Below, in pieces: positions 21,136 to 33,864 of a stretch of DNA of 64,000 bases; within the stretch, counting starts at the first letter, position 1, and every line of letters starts with the position of its first letter. The stretch is from Dolomedes plantarius (taxonomy: Eukaryota; Arthropoda; Arachnida; Araneae; Dolomedidae): positions 118,157,431 to 118,221,430 of the forward strand of contig OU015491.1 of assembly GCA_907164885.2 (NCBI GenBank). The letters are read 5' to 3'. Made by a program: the position numbers and the translations under genes. A model generated the notes under the pieces. That model was given only the letters and a program-made list of their open reading frames with translations, was not told the origin of the DNA and made no database searches.

Positions 21136-22079
21136 CTGCAAAAAAAAATTACAGAGCTATAATTTTCCCATTTTAAAGGAAACTGTTTCTTAAATTTTCT
21201 GGCAAACTACCTCAGTAATATTTTTCCGGATTGTTTATCTCTTAATAACGTGACATGATAGTTCCAATGTTCCCAATTTTACAAACAATTTAAAGGCCAT
21301 CTCATTGTCAAAAAGATTTATGTGATCATTTAATAATTCGAATGCACAAGTTAAATTTTGCATCCAGATTTCCACCTAAGATAAAAAATTAGAAAACGTT
21401 TTAGATCATATTTTTTGTAGCAAGCAAACAGGGTAGCTTTTTATCACAAGATAAGAAAGAAGAAAAAAAAAATCAATGTCATTTCGCTCCAGTCGTTTGA
21501 TATAAGTTAGATCTACTTTAATGAGAATTTATAATGAATGTCTTATATGATAAGATTTTGGCCTGGGAACAAAGTTAGAGATGATTTAAACTTTTTGAAC
21601 TGATAAAGACTTTTTGATAAAGATACGAAATCCCCTTCATTACACTCTCTTGATCTAGGTTATACTGTTCTTTTAAGAAGATTCGTTATTTCAATTCCTT
21701 TTCTTTAGCTGAAGACGATCGCAACATAGTTGTAGATTTTTAAAAGATTGGTAATGCTGATAAACAGTTTAATAAGGTATACGTTACTGGAAAATTAATA
21801 AATATACTTTGTTAGATTTTAAATCTGAATGAACGAAATTTGTTTTTAGTTTCATTTTTCCAATAAATTGTTTTGTAATACTTTATTTTAATTAGGAACT
21901 AATGTTTACGACTTGTAATTACTAGTAGATATATTTGCAAATCCATTTGGATTAAATAAATAAGATTTTTGAGCATAAACAATATTGACACTTGTTTACA
22001 AAAATGTAATGTCAAAGTTGATAGTCATTTCATATTTAACGGTAAGCAGAAAATTTAGTCTAAGCAAAACCTTAATTTA
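21136..22079. other. AT-rich stretch, nothing recognised
   Basis: No coding or repeat signature seen. Confidence 0.4.
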
Positions 22080-22351
22080 TACAGTGGCTCCCAAAAGTGT
22101 TCGTACACTTACGAATTTCATTGAAATAGGGTCTATCCATTGATTAAAATGAATATTTCAGAATGGGAATTTAATAATAAGATCTATAATCTATTCTTAA
22201 TAAAACTACATGAAATATTTTGAAAACATAGTAAAACTTTATTTTTAAGAAACCAATAATCCAAAAGTAACAAAAACTTTATCTCACAAAAGTCATCGTA
22301 CACTTGTATAAAATCTCTAAATATTAGTAAATATTCTAATTTTTCGTTAAA

Positions 22352-23370
22352 TTAATATTTAGTATGATATCCTTTAGCATCCACAACAGCTTTTAAACGT
22401 CTGGGAATAGATTACTTTAGTTCTTTTGTAATTTTTGCATCAATGTTCATCCATTATTCTATCATAATTGTTTTTAGTTCGCTTTTCGTGTGAATGTCAT
22501 GTTTTAGCACTCGAACCTCCAGTTCTCTCCAAATATGTTCTATTGGGTTTAAATCTGGCGATTGAGGTGGTGTTTTCAAAACTTGTGGACAATTATAGAG
22601 ACACCAGATGCGAACGTTGAGAGCCGTGTGCTTAGGATCGTTATCTTGATAAAAAACAAAGTTGTTTCTAATACCCAAATTTTGAGCTGATAATTTTAAA
22701 TTGTCTCTTAAAATATTTATAAAAACAGCATGATTCATTATGCCATCGATAAATACCAAATTTCCTAGTCCTGATGCTGACATGCACCCCCACACAAGGA
22801 TACCTCCACCGGCATGCTAAACTGTTCCTACTAAGTTCTTGGGATTAAGTTCCTCATTTTTTTCTTCTCCATACAATTATACGCCCATGAGCACCAAAAA
22901 TGTTCATCAGCAAATAAAACATTATTCCACTAGGTTTGGGGCTTATTTATCATTGATAGTGCGAAGGGAAGCCTAAACTTTCTGTATTTCTCACTCACAA
23001 AAAATTTTCTATGGGCAGAACGCCCATGTAATCCAGCTGTTCTGAGAACTCGTCAAAAAATTTCAGGTGAAACTGAAGTAGAAAATGTTTCATTGAATTC
23101 TGCAGAAACTTTTACAGCACTCAAATGGGAAGTTTTCACAAATTTTCTAATTATAAATCTCTGATCACGTTTTGTTAACTTTGCCGGACGGCCTTTTCTT
23201 ACCTCGTTTTCGATCCAATTTTCTTCTTTAAAGCGTTTTTTCACATACTGCACAGTAGAATGGGATAAATTAAGTAATTTAGCAATATTCCGAACTGATT
23301 TACAACTACTATGATGAAAAATAATCAATTTTCGAATGCTGTTTGTTGTTTCTTTACGACTACGAGCCAT
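22352..23370 (-). pseudogene. Tc1 transposase, frameshifted
   Basis: The relic starts at ATG 23370 (MARSRKETTNSIRKLIIFHH) and ends GYHTKY-stop at 22352, about 340 codons, the normal Tc1 length. The N-terminal paired-type helix-turn-helix ends in a GRPAKLT hinge like the family's GRP motif. Catalytic residues are visible as LFADEHFW (first D), YQDNDPKHT (second D) and SPDLNPIEHIW (E), the DD34E arrangement. Breaks include a stop after SPEIF (about 23053), a stop after NLVGTV (about 22817), a frame change between 23053 and 22795, and a stop after TIMIE (22454). It is non-functional. Confidence 0.88.
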
Positions 23371-24923
23371 TTTTAAATAATAAATTGAATATTACGGAGT
23401 AGGCAAGCTAAAATTAAAGCTAAACGATATTTTAAATGCCACCACAATTCAAAAATAAAAATAAAGCGCTAGACGATAATTTTAATTATGAATTTATCCG
23501 AAAATATTTCAGTGTACGATGACTTTTGTGAGATAATGTTTTTGTTACTTTTTGATTACTGGTTTCTTAAAAATAAAGTTTTACTATATTTTCAAAATAT
23601 TTCATGTAGTTTTGTTAAGAATCTAATATATAAAAATGAAAGTTTGTATCTCTGTAATTGTATAGAAATCCACAGTTTAGGAGCAATGATCGTGAAATTT
23701 TACATACAGGCGTCTTTAAAAACAGCCGAGGGTCTGAAGAACTTCAAAAATCGAAATTAATTACCGTTGATTTTTAATTAATAAAAAACCAACAATTTGT
23801 AAGCTGTTACACTTTGTGGAATCACTCCTCTGAATATGGCGTCCACGTTAGGGTTAGCTGACAAACAGCGAGCGAAATGATAAAAATAAATAAAATCAAA
23901 AAGTTTCAAGTTATATATTAAACCAGAATAATAAATGAAAATAATTATCTTTCAAGTCAGATTTTATACTCTAAAATAAATCGGATCCAACGGCATATTG
24001 ACACTCTCACACGCGATGGAAAATTCGAATCAACCACGCTAAGTGTCACGATCTTTTTTAATCGCTACTGCAATCCCCCTAGCTAATGTCTTTGTGTCTA
24101 TTGAAGAGTTAAAGACTAAGCTTCTATCCTGCTAACTTATTTCTCACTTAAAACTCCTCTTACTCCATAAATGTATGTACATTCACCAACCCATAGCAAC
24201 TTTCCAAAAAACTGATTGCGTATATTTTATACTTTACTCAACAATGTTGTGTATAATCGTGGCGTATTCGTTAAAATGGTTCGTTTGGTACCCCGTAATA
24301 CTCGGGCTCGAGTCGGGATCGCGCAAATTTTGCTAAACCTGTATTTTCAGCTTTTTTATGAAGGCTTTTTTATTTCAGCTTTTATTTTATTATTTTTTTA
24401 ATTATTATCTTTATTTTTTAAATTATTATTATTATTTTATTTTATTATTTTTTAAAATTATTTTTATTTTATTATTTTTTTTCAGCTTTTTTATGATGAA
24501 AGACCGAATATAGCTGAAATCTGAGGAGTTTATTATACATTTATATATTTTTAATTGGTTTTCATATTATTAATGTGTATAACATTTCGTATGCTTTTTT
24601 TTCTATGTTATTTATACTGTGTTTAGTTTTTTAATGGATTTTGGTAGGTTTATTATAAATTTATATATTTTATGTTTTACTTTCCAGAATTTTTTGCTCC
24701 AATGATAAAGGCTAAATCTTTTCTATGTTATTTATACTGTGTTTAGTTTTAAAATTGATTTTGGGTAACAAACATTCATCAATAATTTATTTCTGGGCAT
24801 TGTATTGCTAACAATTAGGATAACCAAGAATTTTTGAAGGATGCGATTCTCGATTCACAAATGAGCAATAGATGGCGCCACTATTTTAAACTTTTAGTAT
24901 TCCATAAACCAACGCCTTCTAAA

Positions 24924-24954
24924 CGTTCGTTTAGGAGGTGTTCCTAAACGAACG
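24924..24954. other. perfect 13-bp hairpin
   Basis: CGTTCGTTTAGGA and TCCTAAACGAACG flank a 5-nt loop (24937-24941). It lies exactly at the left edge of Helitron B copy 2, where that copy's own 3' end is missing. Confidence 0.85.
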
Positions 24955-24996
24955 GTACATTCAAATTAAATACAATGTCAGTGTATGCAATTAATG

Positions 24997-25185
<189 letters not shown>

Positions 25186-25404
25186 AATACGACGATCAAT
25201 GTATACGATTGATGTAAAAAAAACAAAAAATATATTAATAAAAAAAATCGTAAGGGATATTTTTATAGACAAAATAATGTAGAAGAAAATATTCAAATTA
25301 AATCTCATAGGACATACTAAAGAATATAGTGATTTTTTTTAATAATGTCCAATCGTCTGCCGCATTATCAAGAAAAAAGTCTCCGAACTATTATCTTTTA
25401 TTGA

Positions 25405-25722
25405 CAATCCAGAGAAACGCAAAATATTTTTCGATAACTTTTTTTACATCGTACAGTCTGCTGACAGATTTATCTAACAAAGGCTTTAAGGCAATCGGCA
25501 CAGTGCGAGATTCCAGAAGGGGACAATGTTCTCTTAAAACAGCAAAAGAAATATCGAAATTTCAACGTGGAGAGTTTGATTACCGATGCGATGGAGAAGT
25601 TTATATGTGCCATTGGAACGATAGTTTTGTTGTAACTATTACATCAAATTTTATCACTCACGAACCATTAGGAAGAGCAAAAAAATATGTCCGAGCTAAA
25701 ATAAAAGTTGATTTTCCTTAAC
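25405..25722 (+). pseudogene. piggyBac-type transposase fragment
   Basis: About 105 codons open without interruption resemble the central-to-late part of piggyBac-derived (PGBD) transposases: FFTSYSLLTDLSNKGFKAIG, then GTVRDSRRGQCSL, RGEFDYRCDGEV, WNDSFVVTITSNF and EPLGRAKKY. In the family these correspond to the segment carrying the FF-SY-LL, GT-R--R and DYR-D motifs and the W-D-K-V conserved stretch. The N-terminus, the first catalytic region and the Cys-rich C-terminal domain are missing. No TTAA-flanked piggyBac ends are visible around it. It lies antisense inside a Helitron, so it may have been captured by it; decay of an inserted piggyBac element is the alternative. Confidence 0.75.
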
Positions 25723-26210
25723 CTTACATTATAAAATTATATAATAAAGGAATGAGTGGAGTACACCTGTTGGACCGACTTCCTGGAAGTTATCGACCAA
25801 AGTTACGCAGCAAAATATGGTACTTTATTCCTTGATCATAGTGTGACATGTAAAAGGTTAAATTCTAAAAATTAATCTTTAAAAATTCACCAAAAATTAT
25901 AAAATGGAGGTAAAGATTCGAAAAAGATTTCATATTAAAGGAATTTTTATGATCTTTTTCGTGATATAAATTTTATAACCCTCAAATTATTATTATTTTA
26001 AATGCAAACTTTAAAAAAGTTACTAAAACAACTCAAAAATTTAATTTAAAAAAAAAATCTAAGAATTTTTCAAAAATCTTTCTTAGTGTACTCCTACACT
26101 ATAAGAAGAATCGCCATGCAAAATTTCAGCCCTTTTATTTCCCGCGGTTTGGTCTGTACGTTGTATGTCTGTCAGTCAATTAGTCAGTCAGTCAGTTAGT
26201 TACGGAACTG

Positions 26211-26212
<2 letters not shown>

Positions 26213-26250
<38 letters not shown>
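26213..26250. repeat. (TA)n microsatellite
   Basis: Pure TA run at the right edge of Helitron B copy 2. Confidence 0.95.
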
Positions 26251-26254
<4 letters not shown>

Positions 26255-26720
26255 ATTATTACTATCTTTATATCGTAACATTAACTTCATGCGCACGCAT
26301 TATTTTCCTATGCTTTTTTATTATTATCTTTATAATAGCGTAATTTTCATATGATTTTAAAGAACAATAATTTTTAACTGGCATTCAATTCGCTGTTAAA
26401 ACTTTATATTTACACCCTATTTAAAAGAAGTAGGGTGTAAATTTTTCAAAGAGGCTGTTTCAACACCCAACTTCAAATAAGTAGGGTGTAAATTGTAGGG
26501 TAGAAAGTTGGTAAAATCAAAACTTTGCGCAATGTATTTAATTTCTCGATTAAAAGTAGTTTTTTTCTAAAAATTAATTAATTTCGCTTGAAAAGCTAAA
26601 TATTTTATGCACGCGGTTTATATTATTATTACTAGTTTTATATCATAAAGTTAACTTCATACGCGAGCATTATTTTCATATGCTTTTTTTATTATTATCT
26701 TTAATAACAACTATCGTTTT
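26251..26720. repeat. diverged direct repeat, spacing about 370 bp
   Basis: The block TATTATTATTACTA through CATTATTTTC-TATGCTTTTTT at 26251-26320 is repeated at about 26621-26690. Between them lies the hairpin at 26408-26442. Confidence 0.7.
26408..26442. other. 12-bp perfect hairpin with a third half-copy nearby
   Basis: ATTTACACCCTA and TAGGGTGTAAAT enclose an 11-nt spacer. A further TAGGGTGTAAATT occurs at about 26481-26493. It is non-coding, inside Helitron A. Confidence 0.8.
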
Positions 26721-27867
26721 TATTCATATTATGTTGGCTTTTTATTAATTAAAAATTAAGGGTAATTAATTTCGATTCCGGAAGTTCTTATTATCTTTAT
26801 TTTCATATGCTTTTTCATTTACGAATTATTCAAATGTTGGTTAAAAAACTTATGTAATTTATACATTTGAGTGAGTTTAATTATTGTAATTAATAAATTT
26901 ATATTTCTAGAGAGGATGTTTCAGGTTTTAGTGGTACTATCATGAAAGGCTGAATCTACCAAAATTCTGAGGAGTTTATTATGGAGAGAAAAGGAATTTA
27001 ATATGTAGAGGATGTTTATAGGAGTTTAATGTGGAGAGGAGTTGAATGGTTTGCAGCCCTCAATCAAACACTTCATTTTTTAAGAGGCAACGCTAGAGTC
27101 ATATCATGGTTCTATTGGAAATTTCATCTAAACCTGTAATTTCAGCTTCTTTTTTTGCCCAAATGATAGAAGGCTAAATCTAGCTGAATTCTGAGGGGTT
27201 TATTATAATTTTATATATTTTTTTATTGGGTTTTCATTTTATTCATGTGTATAAGATTTCACATGTTTTTTCTATGTTATTTATAACGTGTTTAGTTTTA
27301 AATTAATTTTGGTTAGCAAACATTAGACAATTTGGCATTTTTACTTTTCAGATTTTAGTGCTTCAATGATGAAAGGCTGAAATTCCTGAATTCTGAGATG
27401 TGTATAACATTTCACATATACTCTTTCTATGTTATTTATACTGTGTTGATTTTGGTTAACAAATATTGTTAAAATCCCGGGCAATGCCGGGTACTTCAGC
27501 TAGTAGATTATAGATCTTATTATTTAATACCCATTCTGAAATATTCATTTTAATTAATGGATAGACCCCTATTTTATTGAAATTCGTAAGTGTACGAACA
27601 CTTTTGGGGGCCACTGTATATAATATTTTCCTTTAAATGTATATATTTATTCTGCACCTAACCCTTACGTTAGTTAATTCGTGTTTTTAGCAGTTTCATT
27701 AAAAAACTAGACAAAGAAATTCTTTGTACAACCTCGTCTAAAGAATAATATATATATACGTAAAAAGATACATAATTTCAGGATACTTTATATCACAGGA
27801 TTTGAAATATTTTTTAGTGTGATATGTCAAAAAGCTGCTGAAGAATGTATGAGCAGATTGCAAATAC

Positions 27868-29368
27868 CCTGCTGGCCATTAAAATTGTAACACTATGAAG
27901 GAGGGAGGATACAGAATGAAAGGAAGAAGATGCTGGGATATGCAAATGATTAGCATTTTAGCGCAATCGAACAACATAGGAGGGAGAAATGGCATCTCAA
28001 ACTCTGTATAAAAGGAAAGTTACGCAGCGGGTTTCTCATTCGGAAATCGCATTTGAATGTTGTTTGTTTGTGAAAAGATCGTGTTATGGCTCTATAAGAA
28101 GGAGAAACGGCTACCAGCACGTGTCGGATTTCGATAGCGGCAGAATCGTGGCATATCGAGAGTGCGGTTTATCGTTCCGTGATATTGCTAATCGCATTGG
28201 TCGTAATCCAACGACTGTCATGCGAATATGGAATAGATGGGTTCAGGAGGCATTGAACACCATGCAAGATCTCAACGACTTCCCGCCTGTAACGCCCGAG
28301 CGGACAGACATGTTGTCAGGTCGGCTTTGCTGGATCGTACTGCCACATCACGGACCTTGAGTCAGGAAATGGGTCTGTTTGCAGCACAAGTATCCGCACG
28401 GACAGTGCGACGACGTCTGGAGCAGCACGGACTGTCTGCACGGCGACCATTATTGCGGCTTCCCTGACACTGCAGCATAGAGACGCGCGGCGACAGTAGT
28501 GCACCCAACGGCAAAACTTGAGAGAGGAGTGGCACCACGTTGTCTTTTCAGACGAGTCCCGGTTTTGCTTGCAGCATATCCGTCTGGAGGCACCGAGGAA
28601 AACGCACTGGACCTGCTTGCAATCGATATCATCATACTGCACCTGGTGTGATGGTATGGGCAGCCATTGGGTATACGACACGAAGAACTCTTGGTCGCTT
28701 CGTCGATCATCATGATGACCATGTCCTTGTCTGGAGGCACCGAGGAGAACGCACGTGTACTGCTTGCATTCGATATCATCACACGGCCACTGCACCTGGT
28801 GTGACGGTATGGGCAGCGATTGGGTATGCTGAACACTTCTTCTTCACGTCGTCGATAATCTGAACAGCCGGCGTTACATTTCTCAGGTCTTAAAGCCGGT
28901 GGCTGTGCCCTATCTTCGAGGCCTCGGAGACGTCATATTTCAATAAGATAACGCACGACCGCCTGTTGTCCGTCGTATCCTGACCTACCTCGATACAGAG
29001 GGTGGTCGATTGTTGCCATGGCCAGCACGTTCTCCATATATCTGACCCACTGAAAACATCTGTTCATGGCTTTCTGAGAGACTCTCTCCAGCCACTACGA
29101 TTGATGAAGTGTGGCACAGAATTGAAGCAGCATGGAATGTCTTGCCCGTATCTGTCATCCAAGCTCAGTTCGACTCGATGCCTAACCAGGTTAGAGTCGT
29201 TTAAGCTGCCTGAGGCGGCAGCCGTGTGCACTAATATTGGACTCTGTATACCCTCAGATTGCCTACATCATGTAATTATATTGTAATCATGTTTTCTTCC
29301 TACTATGCTGTATACGTACAATTATTTGCTCTCCTTCCTGGGGGTTACAATTTTAATGGTCATTAGTG
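27868..29368 (+). mobile_element. second Tc1-type transposon (1.5 kb)
   Basis: Flanked by TA (27866-27867 and 29369-29370). The ends are inverted copies sharing CCATTAAAATTGTAAC about 11 bp in from each side. The transposase relic is on the plus strand and is clearly more GC-rich than the surroundings. Confidence 0.85.
28085..29204 (+). pseudogene. Tc1-type transposase with internal duplication and frameshifts
   Basis: The N-terminal helix-turn-helix reads VSDFDSGRIVAYRECGLSFR then DIANRIGRNPTTVMRIWNRW. After a shift near 28310 the frame continues RTATSRTLSQEMGLFAAQVS and RTVRRRLEQHGLSARRPL. EEWHHVVFSDESRF supplies the first catalytic D. About 100 bp of the DDE domain (WRHRGKRT through TPGVMVWAAIGY) is present twice, at about 28579-28676 and 28727-28828. 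Downstream pieces include YLRGLGDVIFQ-stop-DNARP (second D), RLLPWPARSP and IQAQFDSMPNQVRVV-stop at 29204. The catalytic E region (usually SPDL-PIE) is mutated to SPYI-stop. It is dead several times over. Confidence 0.85.
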
Positions 29369-29489
29369 TAAAAAAGAATGCACTGGAGTCTAAATGCATT
29401 AAAACTGCTAATTATAAAATTTTGATTTATTAATTTTTTTAACACACTCTTTATCCACCTTTTAAATTTTTTATTTCTTTACATAGTTA

Positions 29490-31230
29490 AAATTTTTATC
29501 TTTCGTATCAATAGAATCATCACGATACAAACCATTAGAGATTAGAAATTTTGCATTTAATCACGGTATATCAAATTATATATCTTTAATTTAAGACCAT
29601 TTACCATTTATAGGTAAACAATGGATGGCTTGGTCAGAGTTTTCTAATAAGATTTTTAGAATTACGATTATTTCAATGTCAATCTGTAAAGAATAGAAAT
29701 GATTTCTTATTTGAGGGATAGTAAATTAAAAAGAAATTAACTGGATAAAAATTACAGAAATAAATTTTTGACATAATGAATAGTTGTTTAATCTATGCTC
29801 GTATTATGGAAATAACCATTATTTCATCTTTCGTAGTAATAGAATAATCGCAATAAATCCATTGGAAATTAGAAATTTTCCATGGAATCACGATATATAA
29901 AATTAAAGATTTTTTAATTTAAGGCTTTTTATAATTTGTATGTAAATTGTTGTCGGCCAGGTCAGACTTTTCCAATTCGATTTCTATCATTGCAATTATT
30001 TCAATATCCATCTGCAAAAAAATTGACCTGATTTCTTATTTGAGGGATAGTAACATAAAAAAGAAATTAACTGGATAAAAATCACTGAAATAAAATCTTT
30101 ACATAATGAATAATTGTCTAAACTATACTCTTGTTATGAAAAGAACCATTAAATTTATCTTTACTTTCCCTACCTTAAAATACTCTGAACAAAGCCTCGC
30201 AATGCTTTCAGCAGTTTTGTAAGTGTCACGTTTAAAGAGCTGTCATGTTATAACTGCAGTGAAGAAAAAGCTTTAAAAATGTAAATGGCTCGTAAAATAG
30301 CTGTCACCTAATATGACAGTTTTTAGGAAAAGTCTTTTTTTAAGAAATATATAGCTGAGGGAAAAATGCTAACGGGAATCAGACTACATGAGTCTGAATT
30401 TTTTACTATCCGGCTTTTAGTATAATGGAACACATATGAGAAAAGAATGTAGAAGAAATAGCTAGTCAATTTCTTATTTGCTTATGAGCAAGTCAGATTT
30501 CTTATTAAAGGGATAGTAGATTTTAAAAAAATATTAACTGGATAAAATTCACTGAAACAAATTCTTGACATAATGAATAGTTGTTTAATCAATACGAATA
30601 GTTGTTTAATCTTATAGTTGTTTAATATGACATAATGAATAGTTGAAAAAATCCTAACAGAAATCAGATTAAACGAGTCTTTGAATTTTTTTATCCGGTT
30701 TTAGTATAATATAACACATATGAGAAAAGAATGTAGAAGAAAGAGCAAATCAATTTCTTATTTGCTTATGAGCAATTCATATTTCTTATTTGAGGGATTG
30801 TAAATTAAAAAAAGATATTAACTTGATAAAATTTGATAAAATAAATTCTTGACATAATGAATAGTTGTTTAAACGATGCTCTTGTTATGAAAAGAACCAT
30901 TAAATTTACTTACTTTCCCTACCTTAAAAAACGTTGAAAAAGCTCCGCAATGTTTTTAACAGTTCTCTAAGTGTCACGTTTAAGGAGCTGTCATGTTATA
31001 ACTGTAGTGCGAGGAAAAAGCTTTAAAAATGCAAATGGCTCGTAAAACAACTGTCACCTAATATGGCAGTTTTTCGGAAAAGTCTTTTTTTAAGAAATAT
31101 ATAGCTGAGGGAAAATGCTAACAGAAATCAGATCACATGAGTCTTTAATTTTTTTTACTATCCGGCTTTTAGTATAATGTAACATATATGAGAAAAGAAT
31201 GTACACAAAAGAGCAAGTCAATATTTATAA
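29490..31230. repeat. diverged complex tandem duplications
   Basis: 29490-29822 and 29825-30155 are two copies of a unit of about 332 bp (shared landmarks TATTTGAGGGATAGTA, TTAACTGGATAAAA, CATAATGAATA). 30161-30490 is repeated at 30910-31225, spacing about 749 bp (landmarks TACTTTCCCTACCTTAAAA, AAGAAATATATAGCTGAGGG). Further partial copies of the first unit start near 30503 and 30787. No coding sequence. The copies are well diverged, so the duplication is old. Confidence 0.8.
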
Positions 31231-31514
31231 AAATTATTTCTTGGTGTAAAATTTGTGTGGCGTTTTCTGCTTTTAGTATAAACATCACTGAATATTGGGC
31301 ATTATAAAGAATAATTTCGTCAAATGAAAATGGCTGTTAAATCTATATTCAATGCACATTTTTAGAATTATGCCTGTTAATTGTCGATATTAACAAATAA
31401 ATGAATTTATCGAAAAGATACACACTTAAAGTTCCATACAGGCTGATTTCAAGACTGTTTCTATTCTATGAAGTCAAAACTTTCCAAGTTAAGCATAAGG
31501 CTAATCTTGTTTAT

Positions 31515-32620
31515 CTACTAAAAAAACTTTTTAAAAGTAAAAAAAAACGCCAAGCTTCAAAATAAAGTTATGACTAAAAAATGGTGTAATATTAAATATC
31601 CAAGCATATTAAGTTCTGCTACTTAATTTACTAATCACGAATTTTTCACATCTAAGTGAAATGGTTAAGCATGACTTGTTGATAAAACCCCTTCTTCCCT
31701 AGACCAAACTCATCATAACCTGTTTCTGAAAATTTAAGTTTTAAATGTTTATTCATACCAGGCTTGTCGGCCGTCTTTTCGTATTTGGAATAAATAAATT
31801 TTGTCTGTTGAAACGTCGAAAGTATGTTATTTAGTTGTATAAATTATTCATTTTAGTTATTTATGCAAAATATGTGTGTCCTATTATTTGGTTACTTTTA
31901 AAATGAATGTAGCAGCAATTTTAAGATGGTCACGAATTATTCTATAAATTTCAAATTTCTTTTCACGTTACATTTGGGCAACGTAATTCCAAAGCATGGT
32001 ATTCATATTTTTTGCTGTTTAATGCAAATTTTTCCCTTGGGGAATGACAACATTATTTATTATTCTTCTTTCTAGCTAACGGTTTGTTTTGTTTGACATC
32101 ATGCAATAACTTCAAATAGAAGACTGATTAAAATGACTAATATCCCATTAAAAAACTGTTAAGAAATGCAATTGAGTCCCAGTGCTTAATAAAATCGGAT
32201 ATAACACCATTTTTAGTCGTACCTTTTGTTGGAATGATGCTATAAACATACTGTCTAACAGAGCACCGAAGTGCGCAGTTAAAATCTGAAATTGATGTTT
32301 TAAATTCACATTAACTATTTTTTTTCTTTCTGTTCATTTAATGATTTTATTTTTTAAGACGGCCGCCAAACCTGGTATGTATAAATATTTAAAACTTAAA
32401 TTTTCAGAAACAGGTTATGATGAGTTTGGTCTAGGGAAGAAGGGTTTCTATCAACAAGTCATGCTTGATCATTTCACCTAGATGTGAAAAATTCGTGATT
32501 AGGAAATTAAGTACCAGAACTTAATAAGCTTGGATATTTGATATCACACCATTTTTAGTCATAACTTTTATTTTGAAGCTTGGCCTTTTTTTTTACTTTT
32601 AAAAAGTTTTTTTAGTGGAT
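31515..32620. mobile_element. foldback element with about 263-bp inverted arms
   Basis: 31515-31777 and 32356-32620 are inverted copies (CTACTAAAAAAACTTTTTAA at the outer left; matching inverse at the outer right; GGCCGTCTT / AAGACGGCC at the inner ends), with a spacer of about 580 bp. Arms show scattered mismatches. No protein is encoded and I see no clear target duplication, so the superfamily is unknown. Confidence 0.75.
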
Positions 32621-33107
32621 ATCAGTTATTTTTTTGAAATAGGTAAATAACCATTCACATACTGGGCTTTTGTAAGCAAACAATTGTCTGATACCTAGAG
32701 TCTCATCGTCAGTTACAAATGTGTCACTTTTTGAACTTAATTGAAGAAATTTTGTTTTTTCGAATCTCTCTAATAGGACCGGTTGTTTTTTCGTTTTAAT
32801 TGTAATTCGGATGGCATTTTTCTATTCTAGTCAATCTTTATAAACACAATGGGAAATATCGTACTAAACACTATTTATAGATAACTAGCTGTTTGGCCGG
32901 CGTTTCCCGGGTATTTATTTATCTCCTTTTTTTATTGCACAGGAAAAGGAATGGATTCTACATATAGTATAAAATTTAAGTAATTTAATTTACGGGTATT
33001 TAAAAGTAAATACAGTATACAAATGATAAAGTAAAATTACAAATTCACTCAATTATTAATTTAACTCAAAACTTAATAATAAACAGCATTTTTAATTTCC
33101 TTTATTT

Positions 33108-33500
33108 CCCTCAGTGACACCGAAAGTATGGGCTCGACACTACTCTCGGTCATTTTGGACATTTATATTCACCCTTTCTTCCCCCGCCTCTCCCCCAATA
33201 CTGAGGAGAGCTGAACTCTCACTTAAACGGCATTGGGAGTGTTCTTATTCCTCTCAGCGACCCCGAAAACTACGGATTCGACAGTACTCTCGGTCATTTT
33301 GGTCATTTTATATTCACCATTTCTCCCCCTCCGCCTCCCCCACCAATGCTGAGGGGGCTTATCTTTCACTTAAGTGGCGTCGGAAGTATCACTATTAATC
33401 GCCATCGAAAACTATGGATTCGACTCTAATATTAGTCGTTTTCGATTATTTTTATATGTGCCCCCTGCCCTCCCTAGGGGCGCTAGGGGTGTCTTACGTT
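33108..33500. repeat. three imperfect tandem units of about 145 bp
   Basis: Units begin near 33108, 33250 and 33398. Each carries CGAAA-TATGG-TTCGAC, then a TCGTTTTGG-like stretch and a C-rich tract with CCCCC. They lie inside Helitron C and give accidental open frames. Confidence 0.75.
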
Positions 33501-33615
33501 CCCCCCAGTGTTTCCCGCGGGAGTGAGAACAACATCTGTACAAAATTTCATCTCAATCGGAAGGACCGTTCGGGAACGCATAAAGGACACACACACAAAC
33601 ATTCTCTTTTATATA

Positions 33616-33864
33616 TGAGGCGCTGAAAGGCAAAATGGTGTAAGTCACATTTTCAACTTTTTTTATTTGAGGGCAAAAATGTAATCTCCAAGTTCAATTT
33701 ATAGTGGAATTGCAAATTATTATTATTTGCAATATTATAAAAATTATTATGAATTATAATTTCTTCAATTTACAGAGGAATTTTTTGTAGTTTTTGCAGT
33801 AAAATGCTTTGGACTTAAACCACTTGACTTACTGACTTACACCACTTTGCCTTTCACCACTTCA
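33616..33864. mobile_element. MITE (249 bp) inserted in a Helitron 5' end
   Basis: Terminal inverted repeats of about 32 bp share TGAAAGGCAAA and GGTGTAAGTCA. Both sides are flanked by TATATA (33610-33615 and 33865-33870), consistent with a TA-based target duplication. Removing it restores a normal Helitron 5' end. Confidence 0.75.

Noticed and set aside
25405..25722. Domesticated piggyBac gene
   Set aside because: Only a central fragment is open, with no start context, no catalytic N-terminal half and no Cys-rich C-terminus.
28316..28836. Long minus-strand frames of 128 and 159 residues
   Set aside because: Antisense to the Tc1 transposase relic; their openness reflects the GC-richer composition and the internal duplication.
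33114..33626. 94- and 70-residue open frames rich in Ser, Pro and Arg
   Set aside because: They translate the tandem units inside Helitron C.
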